Assembly (NCBI RefSeq): GCF_900103875.1
Contig: NZ_LT629705.1
Span: forward strand, 5,713,001-5,777,000
DNA length: 64,000 nucleotides
Direction of reading: 5' to 3'
Source: Pseudomonas arsenicoxydans
GTDB lineage: Bacteria; Pseudomonadota; Gammaproteobacteria; Pseudomonadales; Pseudomonadaceae
Shown here: positions 41,130-49,491 of the stretch, piece by piece
How the letters are laid out: the number at the start of each line of letters is the position of its first letter
Numbering within the stretch: position 1 is the stretch's first letter
Program-made: the position numbers and the translations under genes
The notes under the pieces: model-generated
Database searches by the model: none
Told to the model about the DNA's origin: nothing
The model's input: only the letters and a program-made list of their open reading frames with translations

Positions 41130-41600
41130 TTACTGCTTGAACTCGAAATCCAGTGCTGCGCCTTCGACATCCCGGCGTTCTTCGTTACGCCGTTGCAACT
41201 GCATTTCGTTGTTGAGCAGACGGCCGTTGAGCTGAAATGGGCTGCTGCTCGCCTTGTCACCAAACATTTGTGGCAACACCGCATCGTGCCGGGGCAACGG
41301 CACCGTGCCGATCGGCTTCAGCTCTTCAACCATGCCTTGAGGCAAGCTCAAGTCCAGTTTGACCGGAGGAAGTGGGGTTTTCACCACTTCGCTGGCCGAT
41401 TTTGACTTGGAGGCAATGGGCGGGCGCTTTTTCACCGTCGGCTTCTTTTTCACCGGCGCGACTTTTTTTACAGGAGCTGCTTTCTTCGAGGATGTACTGG
41501 CTACCGGTTTTTCCTGAACGGAAGCGCCCATGACGCCTTCGGCGTGAAAGGTCATCAACAGGCATAACGACAGCCAGATGGCAGGATAAATCGGTTTCAT
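41130..41600 (-). CDS. Hypothetical exported Lys/Ala/Pro-rich protein
   Basis: A 156-residue protein. An N-terminal signal-like helix (MKPIYPAIWLSLCLLMTFHA) is followed by a low-complexity basic linker (KKAAPVKKVAPVKKKPTVKK) and a moderately acidic C-terminal part. I do not recognise a domain. Such linkers occur in periplasmic proteins that span towards peptidoglycan. The start at 41600 is chosen for the signal peptide, but its ribosome-binding site is poor. The frame stays open to 41705, inside the MocR gene, and expression is uncertain. Confidence 0.6.
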   Translation of the reverse strand: MKPIYPAIWLSLCLLMTFHAEGVMGASVQEKPVASTSSKKAAPVKKVAPVKKKPTVKKRPPIASKSKSASEVVKTPLPPVKLDLSLPQGMVEELKPIGTVPLPRHDAVLPQMFGDKASSSPFQLNGRLLNNEMQLQRRNEERRDVEGAALDFEFKQ

Positions 41601-41677
41601 GGACCCAACAGGTCTAACGGCAGAGGGCCATATGCTCGCCTGTTGCGCGCAACAAGACAAGCATGGACAGGCTCTCT

Positions 41678-43117
41678 TCAAATGCCGCCGGCCGTCTCCT
41701 GGCAAAGCTGAGTCGCCAACATTCCCAATGTCATCAATGCACGCTCGGCTTCACGGTTCCACGGTATGCCACAGTTCAGCCGAATGCAGTGATTGAACTG
41801 CTCGGTATTACTGAAAATCAACCCCGGCGCAATGCTGATGCCCTGCTGTAAAGCACGCACATGCAGTTCCTGAGTGTTGACCCGCCCCGGCAGACTGACC
41901 CATAGAATAAAACCGCCGGTAGGCCGGGTCATTTGCGTGCCTTCCGGGAAATACTGCTGCACGGCCAGCTGGAACGCGCTGAGGTTCTTGCGATATTCCT
42001 GACGAATGTAGCGCAGGTGACGGTCGTAACCGCCGTTCTCCAGGTAAGCGGCGATCCCCATTTGCGTGACACTGCACGCCGAATGCGTGCTGAAGGTCTG
42101 CAAACGCTGAATTTCCTGCTGATACTTGCCGGCGATCATCCAGCCAATGCGCACGCCCGGTGACAGGGTTTTAGAGAAGCTTGAGCAATAAATCACGCGA
42201 TCCAGCCGGTCATAGGCTTTCAGGGACTTGGTGCGCCCCTGCTCAAACATCAGCTCGCCATAAATGTCGTCTTCGACGATCTGGATATCGAAATCCGAAG
42301 CCAGGCGCAGCAGTTGTTTCTGCCGCTCTTCAGGCATGGTGCCGCCCAATGGATTGCTCAGACGAGTGGTCAGTACCAGCGCCTTGATCGACCACTGGTT
42401 AGCGGCCAGTTGCAGGGCTTCGAGACTCATGCCCGTCGCCGGGTCGCTCGGGATTTCAATGACTTTGAGGCCCAGCAGGTCGGCCAGCTGCAGCAATCCA
42501 TAATAGGTCGGTGATTCGGCTGCAATCAGATCGCCAGGCCGGGTCAGCACCCGCAGTGACATCTGCAACGCGTCAACGCAACCGTGGGTGATCACCACTT
42601 CGGACGGGTCGACCACAACGCCAGCATCGCGCATGCGGATCGCCACCTGCCGGCGCAACGGTTCGAAACCGGGGCTGAACATGTAGCTGAAAGCCCGCGG
42701 GCTATGGAAACGGGTGACTTTGGCCAACTGCTGGTGCAAGGCGCGGACCGGCAGATAGTCGACGCTTGGCACCGCCGCCCCCAAGGGAAAAACACCCTCG
42801 CGGCGCGACTCGACGAGCACTTGTTGAATGATGCTGCTGCGCGTGACCAGGCCGGGGCGCTCGACCCGGGCAATATCCGGGGTCGGCGCGGTCAGGGCCG
42901 GCGTCTGGTGTACGTAGTAACCGGACTGTGGCCGGGCGCGGATCAGCCCTTGATCCTCAAGGTTGGCGTAAGCCTGCAACACGGTCGCATGGCTGACGTT
43001 GAGCTGCGAGCTCATCTTGCGTACCGAAGGCACGCGCTCCCCTGGCTGATAGACGCCACGGCGGATGTCTTCGGCCAGTTGCTGAGCAATACGTTGGTAG
43101 AGCAAGAGATTGGTCAT
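41678..43117 (-). CDS. MocR-type regulator (GntR DNA-binding + class I aminotransferase fold)
   Basis: A 479-residue fusion. Residues 1-70 are a GntR winged-helix domain (RVPSVRKMSSQLNVSHATV). Residues from about 105 form an aminotransferase-like effector domain with the PLP lysine Lys316 in SSFSKTLSPG. MocR regulators sense PLP adducts of amines or amino acids. A divergent metabolic target gene is absent: the plus-strand side is only a terminator and the OmpA-lipoprotein operon. An inverted repeat upstream (43214-43242) suggests autoregulation. Confidence 0.9.
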   Translation of the reverse strand: MTNLLLYQRIAQQLAEDIRRGVYQPGERVPSVRKMSSQLNVSHATVLQAYANLEDQGLIRARPQSGYYVHQTPALTAPTPDIARVERPGLVTRSSIIQQVLVESRREGVFPLGAAVPSVDYLPVRALHQQLAKVTRFHSPRAFSYMFSPGFEPLRRQVAIRMRDAGVVVDPSEVVITHGCVDALQMSLRVLTRPGDLIAAESPTYYGLLQLADLLGLKVIEIPSDPATGMSLEALQLAANQWSIKALVLTTRLSNPLGGTMPEERQKQLLRLASDFDIQIVEDDIYGELMFEQGRTKSLKAYDRLDRVIYCSSFSKTLSPGVRIGWMIAGKYQQEIQRLQTFSTHSACSVTQMGIAAYLENGGYDRHLRYIRQEYRKNLSAFQLAVQQYFPEGTQMTRPTGGFILWVSLPGRVNTQELHVRALQQGISIAPGLIFSNTEQFNHCIRLNCGIPWNREAERALMTLGMLATQLCQETAGGI

Positions 43118-43213
43118 GACGCAGCACTCGATTTCACGGGCATTTTATTCTTGTGTGAAACAATACCGGAACAGTTTAGAAGTGTACTGGGACAGTTGCC
43201 ACAATAGTCGACC

Positions 43214-43242
43214 GTACAGTGCAGTGTCAGCAAAAACTGTAC
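43214..43242. promoter_or_regulatory. Candidate operator upstream of the MocR gene
   Basis: GTACAGT and its reverse complement ACTGTAC are 15 bases apart and about 100 bases upstream of the MocR start, with a further GTACTG/ACAGT pair at 43180-43196. MocR proteins bind paired repeats in their own promoters, so this is a plausible autoregulatory site. Confidence 0.45.
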
Positions 43243-43269
43243 TGCTTTGTGAAGCTATTGGCAGGCGTA

Positions 43270-43303
43270 AAAAAACCCGGCGCTGACAGGCAGGCCGGGT
43301 TTT
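43270..43303 (-). terminator. Rho-independent terminator of the lipoprotein operon
   Basis: On the minus strand the stem AAACCCGGC / GCCGGGTTT (12-base loop) is followed by a T-run. It is directly after the OmpA-domain gene stop. Confidence 0.8.
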
Positions 43304-43318
43304 CCAGTGACGCGGTCC

Positions 43319-44131
43319 TTAGCGGGCGGCGCCGAGCTGGCCTTTTTCGTCGGAGAACACAATTTCCACCCGTCGGTTCTGCGCGCGACCACGCTCGGAA
43401 GCGTTCACATCCACCGGGTATTCATCGCCGTAGCCTTCGACTTTGATACGTTTATCGTCGATACCCAGGTCCATCAGCACATCCGCTACTGACTGCGCAC
43501 GGTCACGGGACAGCTTGAGGTTGTCCTGTTTGCCGCCAGTGCTGTCGGTGTAGCCCTCGATGCGAACCACACGCTTGGGATTGAGTTGCAGGAATTGCAC
43601 GATCTTGAGCACCACACGGTTCGCCGAGTTCTTCAACTCCGCCTCACCTGTATCGAACAGCACGTCACCCAGGGTCATCACCAGACCGCGATCGGTCTGC
43701 GTGGTCGCCAGTGCAACGATCTGTTCTTCGAGCCACTTGCCCTGCTGCTGCACGCTGAGCAACTTGGACTCACGCAAGGCCAGTTGCAGGCGCTGACGCT
43801 CCAGTTCGAGCTTCGCCGCGCGCTCTTCGTTGAGTACTTGATTGGTATGTTCACGCGCGATTTCACTGTAGCGCTGGCTCAGGTACGCGTAATGCACCAC
43901 GTCCGCACCGCTGCCCCAATAGCTGGAAAGCCGGTCGGCGCGGGCCAGGGACTCACCGGCGCGGATCACATCCTTGGGAGCGATTCGCAGCACGTTGGAG
44001 TCTTCCTTGACCTTCTGGAAGTCGCTGCCGGCCTGCTGCAGCGCGGTCTCGCTGTGTTGACCGGCGCAACCATAAAGGCTCGCGCAACCTGCGAGGATCA
44101 AACCGCCGAGTGCTTTGGACGTGAGGCTCAT
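43319..44131 (-). CDS. OmpA-domain lipoprotein
   Basis: A 270-residue outer-membrane-type lipoprotein. The signal peptide ends at a lipobox (LYGC). A helical region rich in charged residues (about 90-145) precedes a C-terminal OmpA peptidoglycan-binding domain with the LSRDRAQSVADVL segment and the NRRVEI end. It should tether the envelope to peptidoglycan. Its ATG overlaps the stop of the preceding lipoprotein gene by 4 bases (ATGA), so the two are co-translated. It is the last gene of a three-gene operon. Confidence 0.92.
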   Translation of the reverse strand: MSLTSKALGGLILAGCASLYGCAGQHSETALQQAGSDFQKVKEDSNVLRIAPKDVIRAGESLARADRLSSYWGSGADVVHYAYLSQRYSEIAREHTNQVLNEERAAKLELERQRLQLALRESKLLSVQQQGKWLEEQIVALATTQTDRGLVMTLGDVLFDTGEAELKNSANRVVLKIVQFLQLNPKRVVRIEGYTDSTGGKQDNLKLSRDRAQSVADVLMDLGIDDKRIKVEGYGDEYPVDVNASERGRAQNRRVEIVFSDEKGQLGAAR

Positions 44132-44484
44132 TGGGCATCTCCCAGTTGCTTGCGCAGACGAGTGATGCGGGTGTTGAGCACGTTCAACTGCTCCTCGCTC
44201 TTGAGCGTCAGCACTTTCGCTTCAGCCAGGCGCGCATCCAGCTCGGCCTGCTCGGCCCGCATGCGCGCATGCTTGTACGAATGATCGGCCATGTCGCCCT
44301 GGGCGCGGGAAAACTTTTCTTCGGCCAGCTTCAATTCCGGCACATCGTCGGCAGTGGCGCCAACGGCCTTGGCTTGTTCGAGGGTCTGTTCGGTCAAGCG
44401 TATTTGTTCATTCGGCGCCGGATCGGCTGCACAACCCGCCAGAGCCAGAACGGCCAGGGCAGCGAAAAGAGGTCGAATACTCAC
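44128..44484 (-). CDS. DUF4398 lipoprotein
   Basis: A 118-residue lipoprotein with lipobox LAGC near residue 18. The mature part is mostly helical and coiled-coil-like (LAEEKFSRAQGD, then RAEQAELDARLAEAKVLTL). The start is a GTG at 44484 with GGAT about 6 bases upstream, overlapping the previous gene's end. The stop overlaps the OmpA lipoprotein start. DUF4398 proteins are often encoded with OmpA-domain lipoproteins, which fits here. The function is unknown. Confidence 0.88.
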   Translation of the reverse strand: MSIRPLFAALAVLALAGCAADPAPNEQIRLTEQTLEQAKAVGATADDVPELKLAEEKFSRAQGDMADHSYKHARMRAEQAELDARLAEAKVLTLKSEEQLNVLNTRITRLRKQLGDAQ

Positions 44485-44493
44485 TAAAAATCC

Positions 44494-45321
44494 CTACTGT
44501 TTTGGGGTACTGACAGGCAGTTGCTGCGGTTGTTGCTGCTGCGCTTTCCAACGCTCGATGTTGCGTTGCAACACAGCCTCCGTCAGTCCGGACGCGGGCA
44601 ATTCTGTCATCTTTTTGGCCAGCTGTCCGCGTAACCAAGGATCGTTGCAGGCGGAGTTGTGGGAAACCGCGAGGAACAGGCCGGGCTTGTCGACCGGTTG
44701 CGGGCGAGGGATCAGGTCATTGGCCATGCTCAGTGCCTGCGCGGCGGCCATGCCCGAGTAGCGCCCGGCGAGGACGAATTCCACCTCCCCCAGCAGCAAT
44801 TTCTGAAAGGCCTGGGTCAGGTTTGGAGTGCGTACCAAGGTCAATTGCTGCTCGGCGAAAGTGCCAAATGCCTGGGTCATTCGAGACCTTTCCGACAGCG
44901 CGCCGGGATGGCCATGGAGATCCAGCGCTTGGTTATAGACCAGCGCCGAGTCTTTACGGGTCCAGACCAGGTAATCATTTTCCAGCAGCGGCGGATGGAT
45001 GTAATCCAGGGTTTCCAGTTCACTGGTGGTGAGAGGCGCGTCGGCCAGCATGTCCATGCGCCCGCTGCGCACTTCATCCAGTGCCTGTGAGCGCTTGCCG
45101 GCATAAAGCAGCTCGACCTTGATGCCCATCTCCCCCGCCACCTGTTGCAACAGGTCAGCACTGGCACCGATCAAGTGCTTGGGGTTCTGCGGGTCTTGCC
45201 ACAGGTAGGGCGGTGCGTCCGGACTGCCGGTCACCACCAGGCGTTCGCATTTGCCCGCCGCGCTGGACAGCGCCGGCAATACCGCTAATCCCAGCAAGCC
45301 CCACACGAGACGCAGATCCAT
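44494..45321 (-). CDS. Periplasmic substrate-binding protein (SBP family 3)
   Basis: A 275-residue exported protein. A signal peptide ends near ALSSA/A, followed by a type-3 solute-binding fold (VVTGSPDAPPYLW, then MDMLADAPLTTSE). No ABC permease or ATPase lies beside it. The C-terminus is Gln/Pro rich. It may be an orphan receptor. The ATG at 45321 has AGGAG about 10 bases upstream; a TTG two codons earlier is too close to it. It leads the operon with the DUF4398 and OmpA lipoproteins. Confidence 0.85.
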   Translation of the reverse strand: MDLRLVWGLLGLAVLPALSSAAGKCERLVVTGSPDAPPYLWQDPQNPKHLIGASADLLQQVAGEMGIKVELLYAGKRSQALDEVRSGRMDMLADAPLTTSELETLDYIHPPLLENDYLVWTRKDSALVYNQALDLHGHPGALSERSRMTQAFGTFAEQQLTLVRTPNLTQAFQKLLLGEVEFVLAGRYSGMAAAQALSMANDLIPRPQPVDKPGLFLAVSHNSACNDPWLRGQLAKKMTELPASGLTEAVLQRNIERWKAQQQQPQQLPVSTPKQ

Positions 45322-45357
45322 GCCCAAATACTCCTCTCAATCCCGGTTATGCCAGCT

Positions 45358-45455
45358 GTAGGAGCTGTCGAGTGAAACGAGGCTGCGATCCTTTCAGGCC
45401 CACTTGAATCCCAAGATCAAAAGATCGCAGCCTCGTTTCACTCGACAGCTCCTAC
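45358..45455. repeat. REP-type inverted repeat, family 1 copy B
   Basis: Near-identical in arms and length to the element at 4424-4520, with a different centre. It lies between the solute-binding-protein gene and the etfA terminator, downstream of etfA. Confidence 0.85.
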
Positions 45456-45462
45456 AAAAGAA

Positions 45463-45493
45463 CAAAAAAAAGCCCGACCAACAGGCCGGGCTC
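45463..45493 (-). terminator. Rho-independent terminator of etfBA
   Basis: On the minus strand the stem AGCCCG / CGGGCT (with a G-T pair extending it) is followed by eight T residues, about 20 bases past the etfA stop. Confidence 0.85.
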
Positions 45494-45514
45494 TTTATAA
45501 GTGAAGCAGCCGGA

Positions 45515-46444
45515 TTAGACCAGCTTCTCCAACTCAGGGATGGCTTCGAACAAGTCCGCCACCAGGCCGTAATCGGCCACCTGGAAGATCGGCGCTTCTT
45601 CGTCCTTGTTGATCGCAACGATCACTTTGGAGTCTTTCATGCCGGCCAGGTGCTGGATCGCGCCGGAGATACCGACGGCGATGTACAGCTGTGGAGCAAC
45701 GATCTTGCCGGTCTGACCGACCTGCATGTCGTTGGGTACGAAACCTGCGTCGACCGCGGCGCGCGAAGCACCGACGGCAGCGCCCAGCTTGTCGGCCAGG
45801 GCGTACAGGTGTTTGAAGTTGTCGCCGTTCTGCATGCCTCGACCGCCGGAAACGACGATCTTGGCAGCGGTCAGTTCAGGACGATCGGACTTGGCCAGTT
45901 CTTCGCCGACGAAGCTCGAAGTGCCAGCGTCGTGTGCAGCAGCAACCGCTTCAACAGCAGCGGAGCCACCTTCGGCAGCAACTGGATCGAAACCGGTAGC
46001 ACGCACGGTGATGACTTTCACGGCAGCGTTCGATTGAACGGTGGCGATGGCGTTACCGGCGTAGATCGGACGCTTGAAGGTATCAGCGCTTTCGACCGAG
46101 ATGATCTCGGAGATCTGGTCAACGTCCAGCTGAGCGGCTACGCGCGGCAGGATGTTTTTGCCGTTGGAAGTGGCGGCAGCCAGGATGTGGCTGTAGCCCT
46201 TGCCCAACTCTGCAACCAGAGGAGCGACGTTTTCCGGCAACTGGTGAGCGTAGGCAGCGTTGTCGGCCACCAGCACTTTAGTCACGCCTGCGATTTTCGC
46301 TGCGGCTTCAGCCACGGCGCCAACGGCCTGGCCGGCAACTAGAACGTGAATGTCACCGCCGATTTTGGCGGCAGCGGCCACGGTGTTCAGTGTGGCCGGG
46401 GCCACTACTTTGTTGTCGTGTTCAGCAATAACCAAGATAGTCAT
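45515..46444 (-). CDS. etfA: Electron transfer flavoprotein subunit alpha
   Basis: A 309-residue FAD-binding alpha subunit (FixB). The C-terminal FAD domain holds [21 protein letters not shown] and [16 protein letters not shown]. With EtfB it accepts electrons from acyl-CoA dehydrogenases and passes them to EtfD. Its ATG directly follows the etfB stop (TAAATG), so the two are co-translated. Confidence 0.97.
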   Translation of the reverse strand: MTILVIAEHDNKVVAPATLNTVAAAAKIGGDIHVLVAGQAVGAVAEAAAKIAGVTKVLVADNAAYAHQLPENVAPLVAELGKGYSHILAAATSNGKNILPRVAAQLDVDQISEIISVESADTFKRPIYAGNAIATVQSNAAVKVITVRATGFDPVAAEGGSAAVEAVAAAHDAGTSSFVGEELAKSDRPELTAAKIVVSGGRGMQNGDNFKHLYALADKLGAAVGASRAAVDAGFVPNDMQVGQTGKIVAPQLYIAVGISGAIQHLAGMKDSKVIVAINKDEEAPIFQVADYGLVADLFEAIPELEKLV

Positions 46445-47194
46445 TTAGATTACCTTCGCTTCGTTTTTCAGTTTCTCGACCAGTTCAGCCACCGACTTGA
46501 CCTTGATACCCGCGCTGCGTGCAGCTGGCGCTTCGACTTTCACGGTCTTGTTGGTGGAGGCGGTGGAAACGCCCAAAGCGTCCGGAGTCAGCACTTCGAG
46601 AGGCTTCTTCTTGGCTTTCATGATGTTTGGCAGGGACGCATAACGCGGCTCGTTCAAACGCAGGTCGGTGGTGACGATGGCCGGCAGCTTCAGGGAAACT
46701 GTCTGCGCGCCGCCGTCGATTTCGCGGGTCACGGCAACGGTGTCGCCGGACACTTCGACTTTCGATGCGAAGGTGCCCTGACCGTAGCCGCTCAATGCAG
46801 CGAGCATCTGGCCAGTCTGGTTGTTGTCGCTGTCGATGGCTTGTTTGCCAAGGATCACCAGCTGAGGCTGTTCCTTGTCGACAACAGCCTTGAGCAGCTT
46901 GGCAACGGCCAGGGAAGTCAGATCTTCAGCGGATTCGACGAGGATGGCACGGTCGGCACCCAGAGCCAGCGCAGTGCGCAGTTGCTCTTGAGCGGTGGAC
47001 GGGCCTACGGAGACGACGACGATTTCAGTCGCAACACCTTTCTCTTTCAGGCGTACGGCTTCTTCCACTGCGATTTCGCAGAACGGGTTCATCGACATCT
47101 TGACGTTGGCGAGGTCGACGCCGGAATTGTCCGCCTTGACGCGAACCTTGACGTTGTAATCCACAACGCGTTTGACAGCTACAAGAACCTTCAT
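46445..47194 (-). CDS. etfB: Electron transfer flavoprotein subunit beta
   Basis: A 249-residue AMP-binding beta subunit (FixA) starting [20 protein letters not shown]. It contains the recognition-loop region around [16 protein letters not shown] and the ETF-beta signature near [19 protein letters not shown]. It forms the EtfAB heterodimer. It is divergent from etfD across a 546-base region that holds a PsrA-type site. Confidence 0.97.
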   Translation of the reverse strand: MKVLVAVKRVVDYNVKVRVKADNSGVDLANVKMSMNPFCEIAVEEAVRLKEKGVATEIVVVSVGPSTAQEQLRTALALGADRAILVESAEDLTSLAVAKLLKAVVDKEQPQLVILGKQAIDSDNNQTGQMLAALSGYGQGTFASKVEVSGDTVAVTREIDGGAQTVSLKLPAIVTTDLRLNEPRYASLPNIMKAKKKPLEVLTPDALGVSTASTNKTVKVEAPAARSAGIKVKSVAELVEKLKNEAKVI

Positions 47195-47484
47195 GGATTC
47201 CTCGTTACTCTCCGGTGAAAAGAAAGTCGCCTAGGCGAACCTGGCGGTTTGATGCTCATCGGCGCAAGGGCACCTCTAAAAACGCTGGCAGGTGTATCGG
47301 GTGACCTTGCTCACGAGGCAGATGACCGTTCGTCAGTGGTGACCGACAAGTCATTTATTATCGCGGCGTGTAAACTGCGCGCCAAATCTGCGCAACAAAT
47401 CACCTTGTACTGCCATCGCCCTGTCTTTAGAGGTGCTCTTGATACCAACAGTCAGCCTACGGCGAGTGCAAAACCGACCGTATC

Positions 47485-47510
47485 TTGACCGGAACGCTTA
47501 TTCCGGTCAA
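47485..47510. promoter_or_regulatory. 26-base palindrome between etfB and etfD
   Basis: TTGACCGGAA and TTCCGGTCAA, perfect 10-base arms, with the 6-base spacer CGCTTA. CCGTA and TACGG outside make the symmetry longer with a 2-base bulge. It could be a regulator binding site or an RNA hairpin. It lacks a T-run. Confidence 0.5.
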
Positions 47511-47570
47511 TACGGCAAAATGGCCGTTCATAAGCCGCGTGACTTTGATTTCTCTGGCTTTGAGCCAATT

Positions 47571-47585
47571 CAAACAAACGTTTGT
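47571..47585. promoter_or_regulatory. Candidate PsrA binding site
   Basis: CAAACAAACGTTTGT matches the PsrA consensus (G/C)AAAC-N2-4-GTTT(G/C) with N4, and contains the perfect palindrome ACAAACGTTTGT. PsrA is a TetR-family regulator of fatty-acid degradation in Pseudomonas. It lies about 156 bases upstream of the etfD start. Confidence 0.6.
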
Positions 47586-47740
47586 ATTGGACGCTAGGAG
47601 TGGTGTAGATATAATGCGCCACCCAAAGAGAAAGGTGGTCAATCGATTGTCCGTGCTGCGCGTTGAGCAGTCATTCATGGATGCGACACCAAACCTCCAA
47701 TTAGAAAAAAAACTGTTGAGCCTTGAGTAGGAGATAACCT

Positions 47741-49405
47741 GTGGAACGCGAATACATGGAATTCGACGTCGTCATCGTCGGTGCCGGCCCCGCTGGTCTT
47801 TCCGCCGCCTGCCGCTTGAAGCAGAAGGCCGCTGAAGCCGGTAAGGAAATCAGCGTCTGCGTGGTCGAAAAAGGCTCCGAAGTCGGTGCTCACATCCTCT
47901 CCGGCGCGATTTTCGAACCGCGCGCCCTGAACGAATTGTTCCCGGACTGGAAAGAACTCGGCGCCCCGCTGAATACGCCAGTCACCCGCGATGACATCTT
48001 CGTTCTCAAGAACGCCGACAGCGCGCAAAAAATTCCAGACTTCTTTGTGCCCAAGACCATGCACAACGAAGGCAACTACATCATCTCCCTGGGCAACCTG
48101 TGCCGCTGGCTCGCCCAGCAGGCCGAGAATCTGGGCGTGGAAATCTACCCGGGCTTCGCCGCCCAGGAAGCGCTGTTCGATGAGAACGGCGTGGTGCGCG
48201 GAATCATCACCGGTGATCTGGGGGTCGACCGCGAAGGTCACCCGAAAGAAGGCCTGTACACCCCAGGCATGGAGCTGCGTGGCAAGTACACGTTGTTCGC
48301 CGAAGGTTGCCGTGGCCACATCGGCAAGCAACTGATCAAGCGCTTCAACCTCGACAGCGAGGCTGACGCCCAGCACTACGGCATCGGCCTGAAAGAAATC
48401 TGGGAAGTTGATCCGGCCAAGCACCAGCCTGGCCTGGTGGTCCACACCGCCGGTTGGCCGATGGACATCATGGGCACCGAGAACACCGGTGGCTCGTTCC
48501 TCTATCACCTGGAAAACAACCAAGTGGTCGTCGGTCTGATTGTCGATCTTTCCTATAGCAACACCTACCTGTCGCCGTTCGACGAGTTCCAGCGCCTCAA
48601 GCATCACCCGGTGCTCAAGCAGTACCTGGAAGGCGGCAAGCGCATCAGTTACGGCGCACGCGCCATCTGCAAAGGCGGCCTGAACTCGCTGCCGAAGATG
48701 GTGTTCAAGGGTGGCGCTCTGATCGGTTGCGACCTGGGCACCCTGAACTTCGCCAAGATCAAAGGCAGCCACACGGCGATGAAGTCCGGCATGCTCGCCG
48801 CTGAATCCGTGGCCGATGCATTGTTCGCCGAGAAAGACGGCACCGAAGAACTGACCACTTACGTCGACGCATTCAAGAAGAGCTGGCTCTACGACGAACT
48901 GTTCTCCAGCCGCAACTTCGGCCCGGCGATCCACAAGTTCGGCGCCATCGTTGGCGGCGGTTTCAACTGGCTCGACCAGAACATTTTCGGCGGCAAACTG
49001 CCGTTCACCTTGCACGACACCAAGCCGGATTATGCTTGCCTCAAGCTCGCGGCGGACTGCAAGAAGATCGACTACCCGAAACCCGACGGCAAGATCAGCT
49101 TCGACAAACTCAGCTCGGTGTTCATCTCCGGTACCAACCATGAAGAAGAACAGCCGTGCCACCTGAAGCTGACCGATCCGAGCATCCCCATCGGCAAGAA
49201 CCTGCCGCTGTACGATGAACCAGCCCAGCGTTACTGCCCGGCCGGCGTGTACGAAGTGGTGACCAAGGAAGACGGCGAAAAACGCTTCCAGATCAACGCC
49301 CAGAACTGCGTTCACTGCAAGACCTGCGACATCAAGGACCCTGCACAGAACATCACCTGGGTGGCGCCGGAAGGTGCTGGCGGCCCGACTTACCCGAACA
49401 TGTAA
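47741..49405 (+). CDS. etfD: Electron transfer flavoprotein-ubiquinone oxidoreductase
   Basis: A 554-residue membrane-associated flavoprotein. The FAD motif is VVIVGAGPAGLSAACRLK and the C-terminal 4Fe-4S ligands are CPAGVYE and NCVHCKTCDIKDP. It passes electrons from ETF to ubiquinone and so links beta-oxidation and amino acid oxidation to respiration. The start is GTG at 47741 with AGGAG about 8 bases upstream, and the next in-frame ATG (residue 6) is less well placed. It is divergent from etfBA. Confidence 0.97.
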   Translation: MEREYMEFDVVIVGAGPAGLSAACRLKQKAAEAGKEISVCVVEKGSEVGAHILSGAIFEPRALNELFPDWKELGAPLNTPVTRDDIFVLKNADSAQKIPDFFVPKTMHNEGNYIISLGNLCRWLAQQAENLGVEIYPGFAAQEALFDENGVVRGIITGDLGVDREGHPKEGLYTPGMELRGKYTLFAEGCRGHIGKQLIKRFNLDSEADAQHYGIGLKEIWEVDPAKHQPGLVVHTAGWPMDIMGTENTGGSFLYHLENNQVVVGLIVDLSYSNTYLSPFDEFQRLKHHPVLKQYLEGGKRISYGARAICKGGLNSLPKMVFKGGALIGCDLGTLNFAKIKGSHTAMKSGMLAAESVADALFAEKDGTEELTTYVDAFKKSWLYDELFSSRNFGPAIHKFGAIVGGGFNWLDQNIFGGKLPFTLHDTKPDYACLKLAADCKKIDYPKPDGKISFDKLSSVFISGTNHEEEQPCHLKLTDPSIPIGKNLPLYDEPAQRYCPAGVYEVVTKEDGEKRFQINAQNCVHCKTCDIKDPAQNITWVAPEGAGGPTYPNM

Positions 49406-49423
49406 GCCGAACGCCTGAACATC

Positions 49424-49450
49424 AAGGCTCCCGAACGGGGGCCTTTTTGT
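49424..49450 (+). terminator. Rho-independent terminator of etfD
   Basis: AAGGCTCCC / GGGGGCCTT stem (one T-G pair) with a GAAC-type loop and TTTTT following, about 20 bases past the etfD stop. Confidence 0.85.
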
Positions 49451-49491
49451 TGCCCGCCATTCAAGCCACACCACAGAGCCTCATTACCAAC

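Larger units (their letters stand above)
47195..47740. other. etfB-etfD divergent intergenic region (546 bases)
   Basis: Holds the promoters of etfBA on minus and etfD on plus. It contains a PsrA-type palindrome (47571-47585), a longer hairpin-forming palindrome (47485-47510) and widely spaced 11-base inverted arms (47270-47280 and 47426-47436). Neither strand has a convincing small gene. The layout suggests shared regulation of the two flavoprotein units. Confidence 0.65.

Noticed and set aside
41601..41705. Longer start for the Lys/Ala/Pro-rich exported protein
   Set aside because: It would run into the MocR gene and bury the signal peptide, so the ATG at 41600 was chosen.
47675..49474. 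Long open frame on minus, opposite etfD
   Set aside because: etfD is complete with FAD and iron-sulfur motifs. The opposite frame is a compositional shadow.
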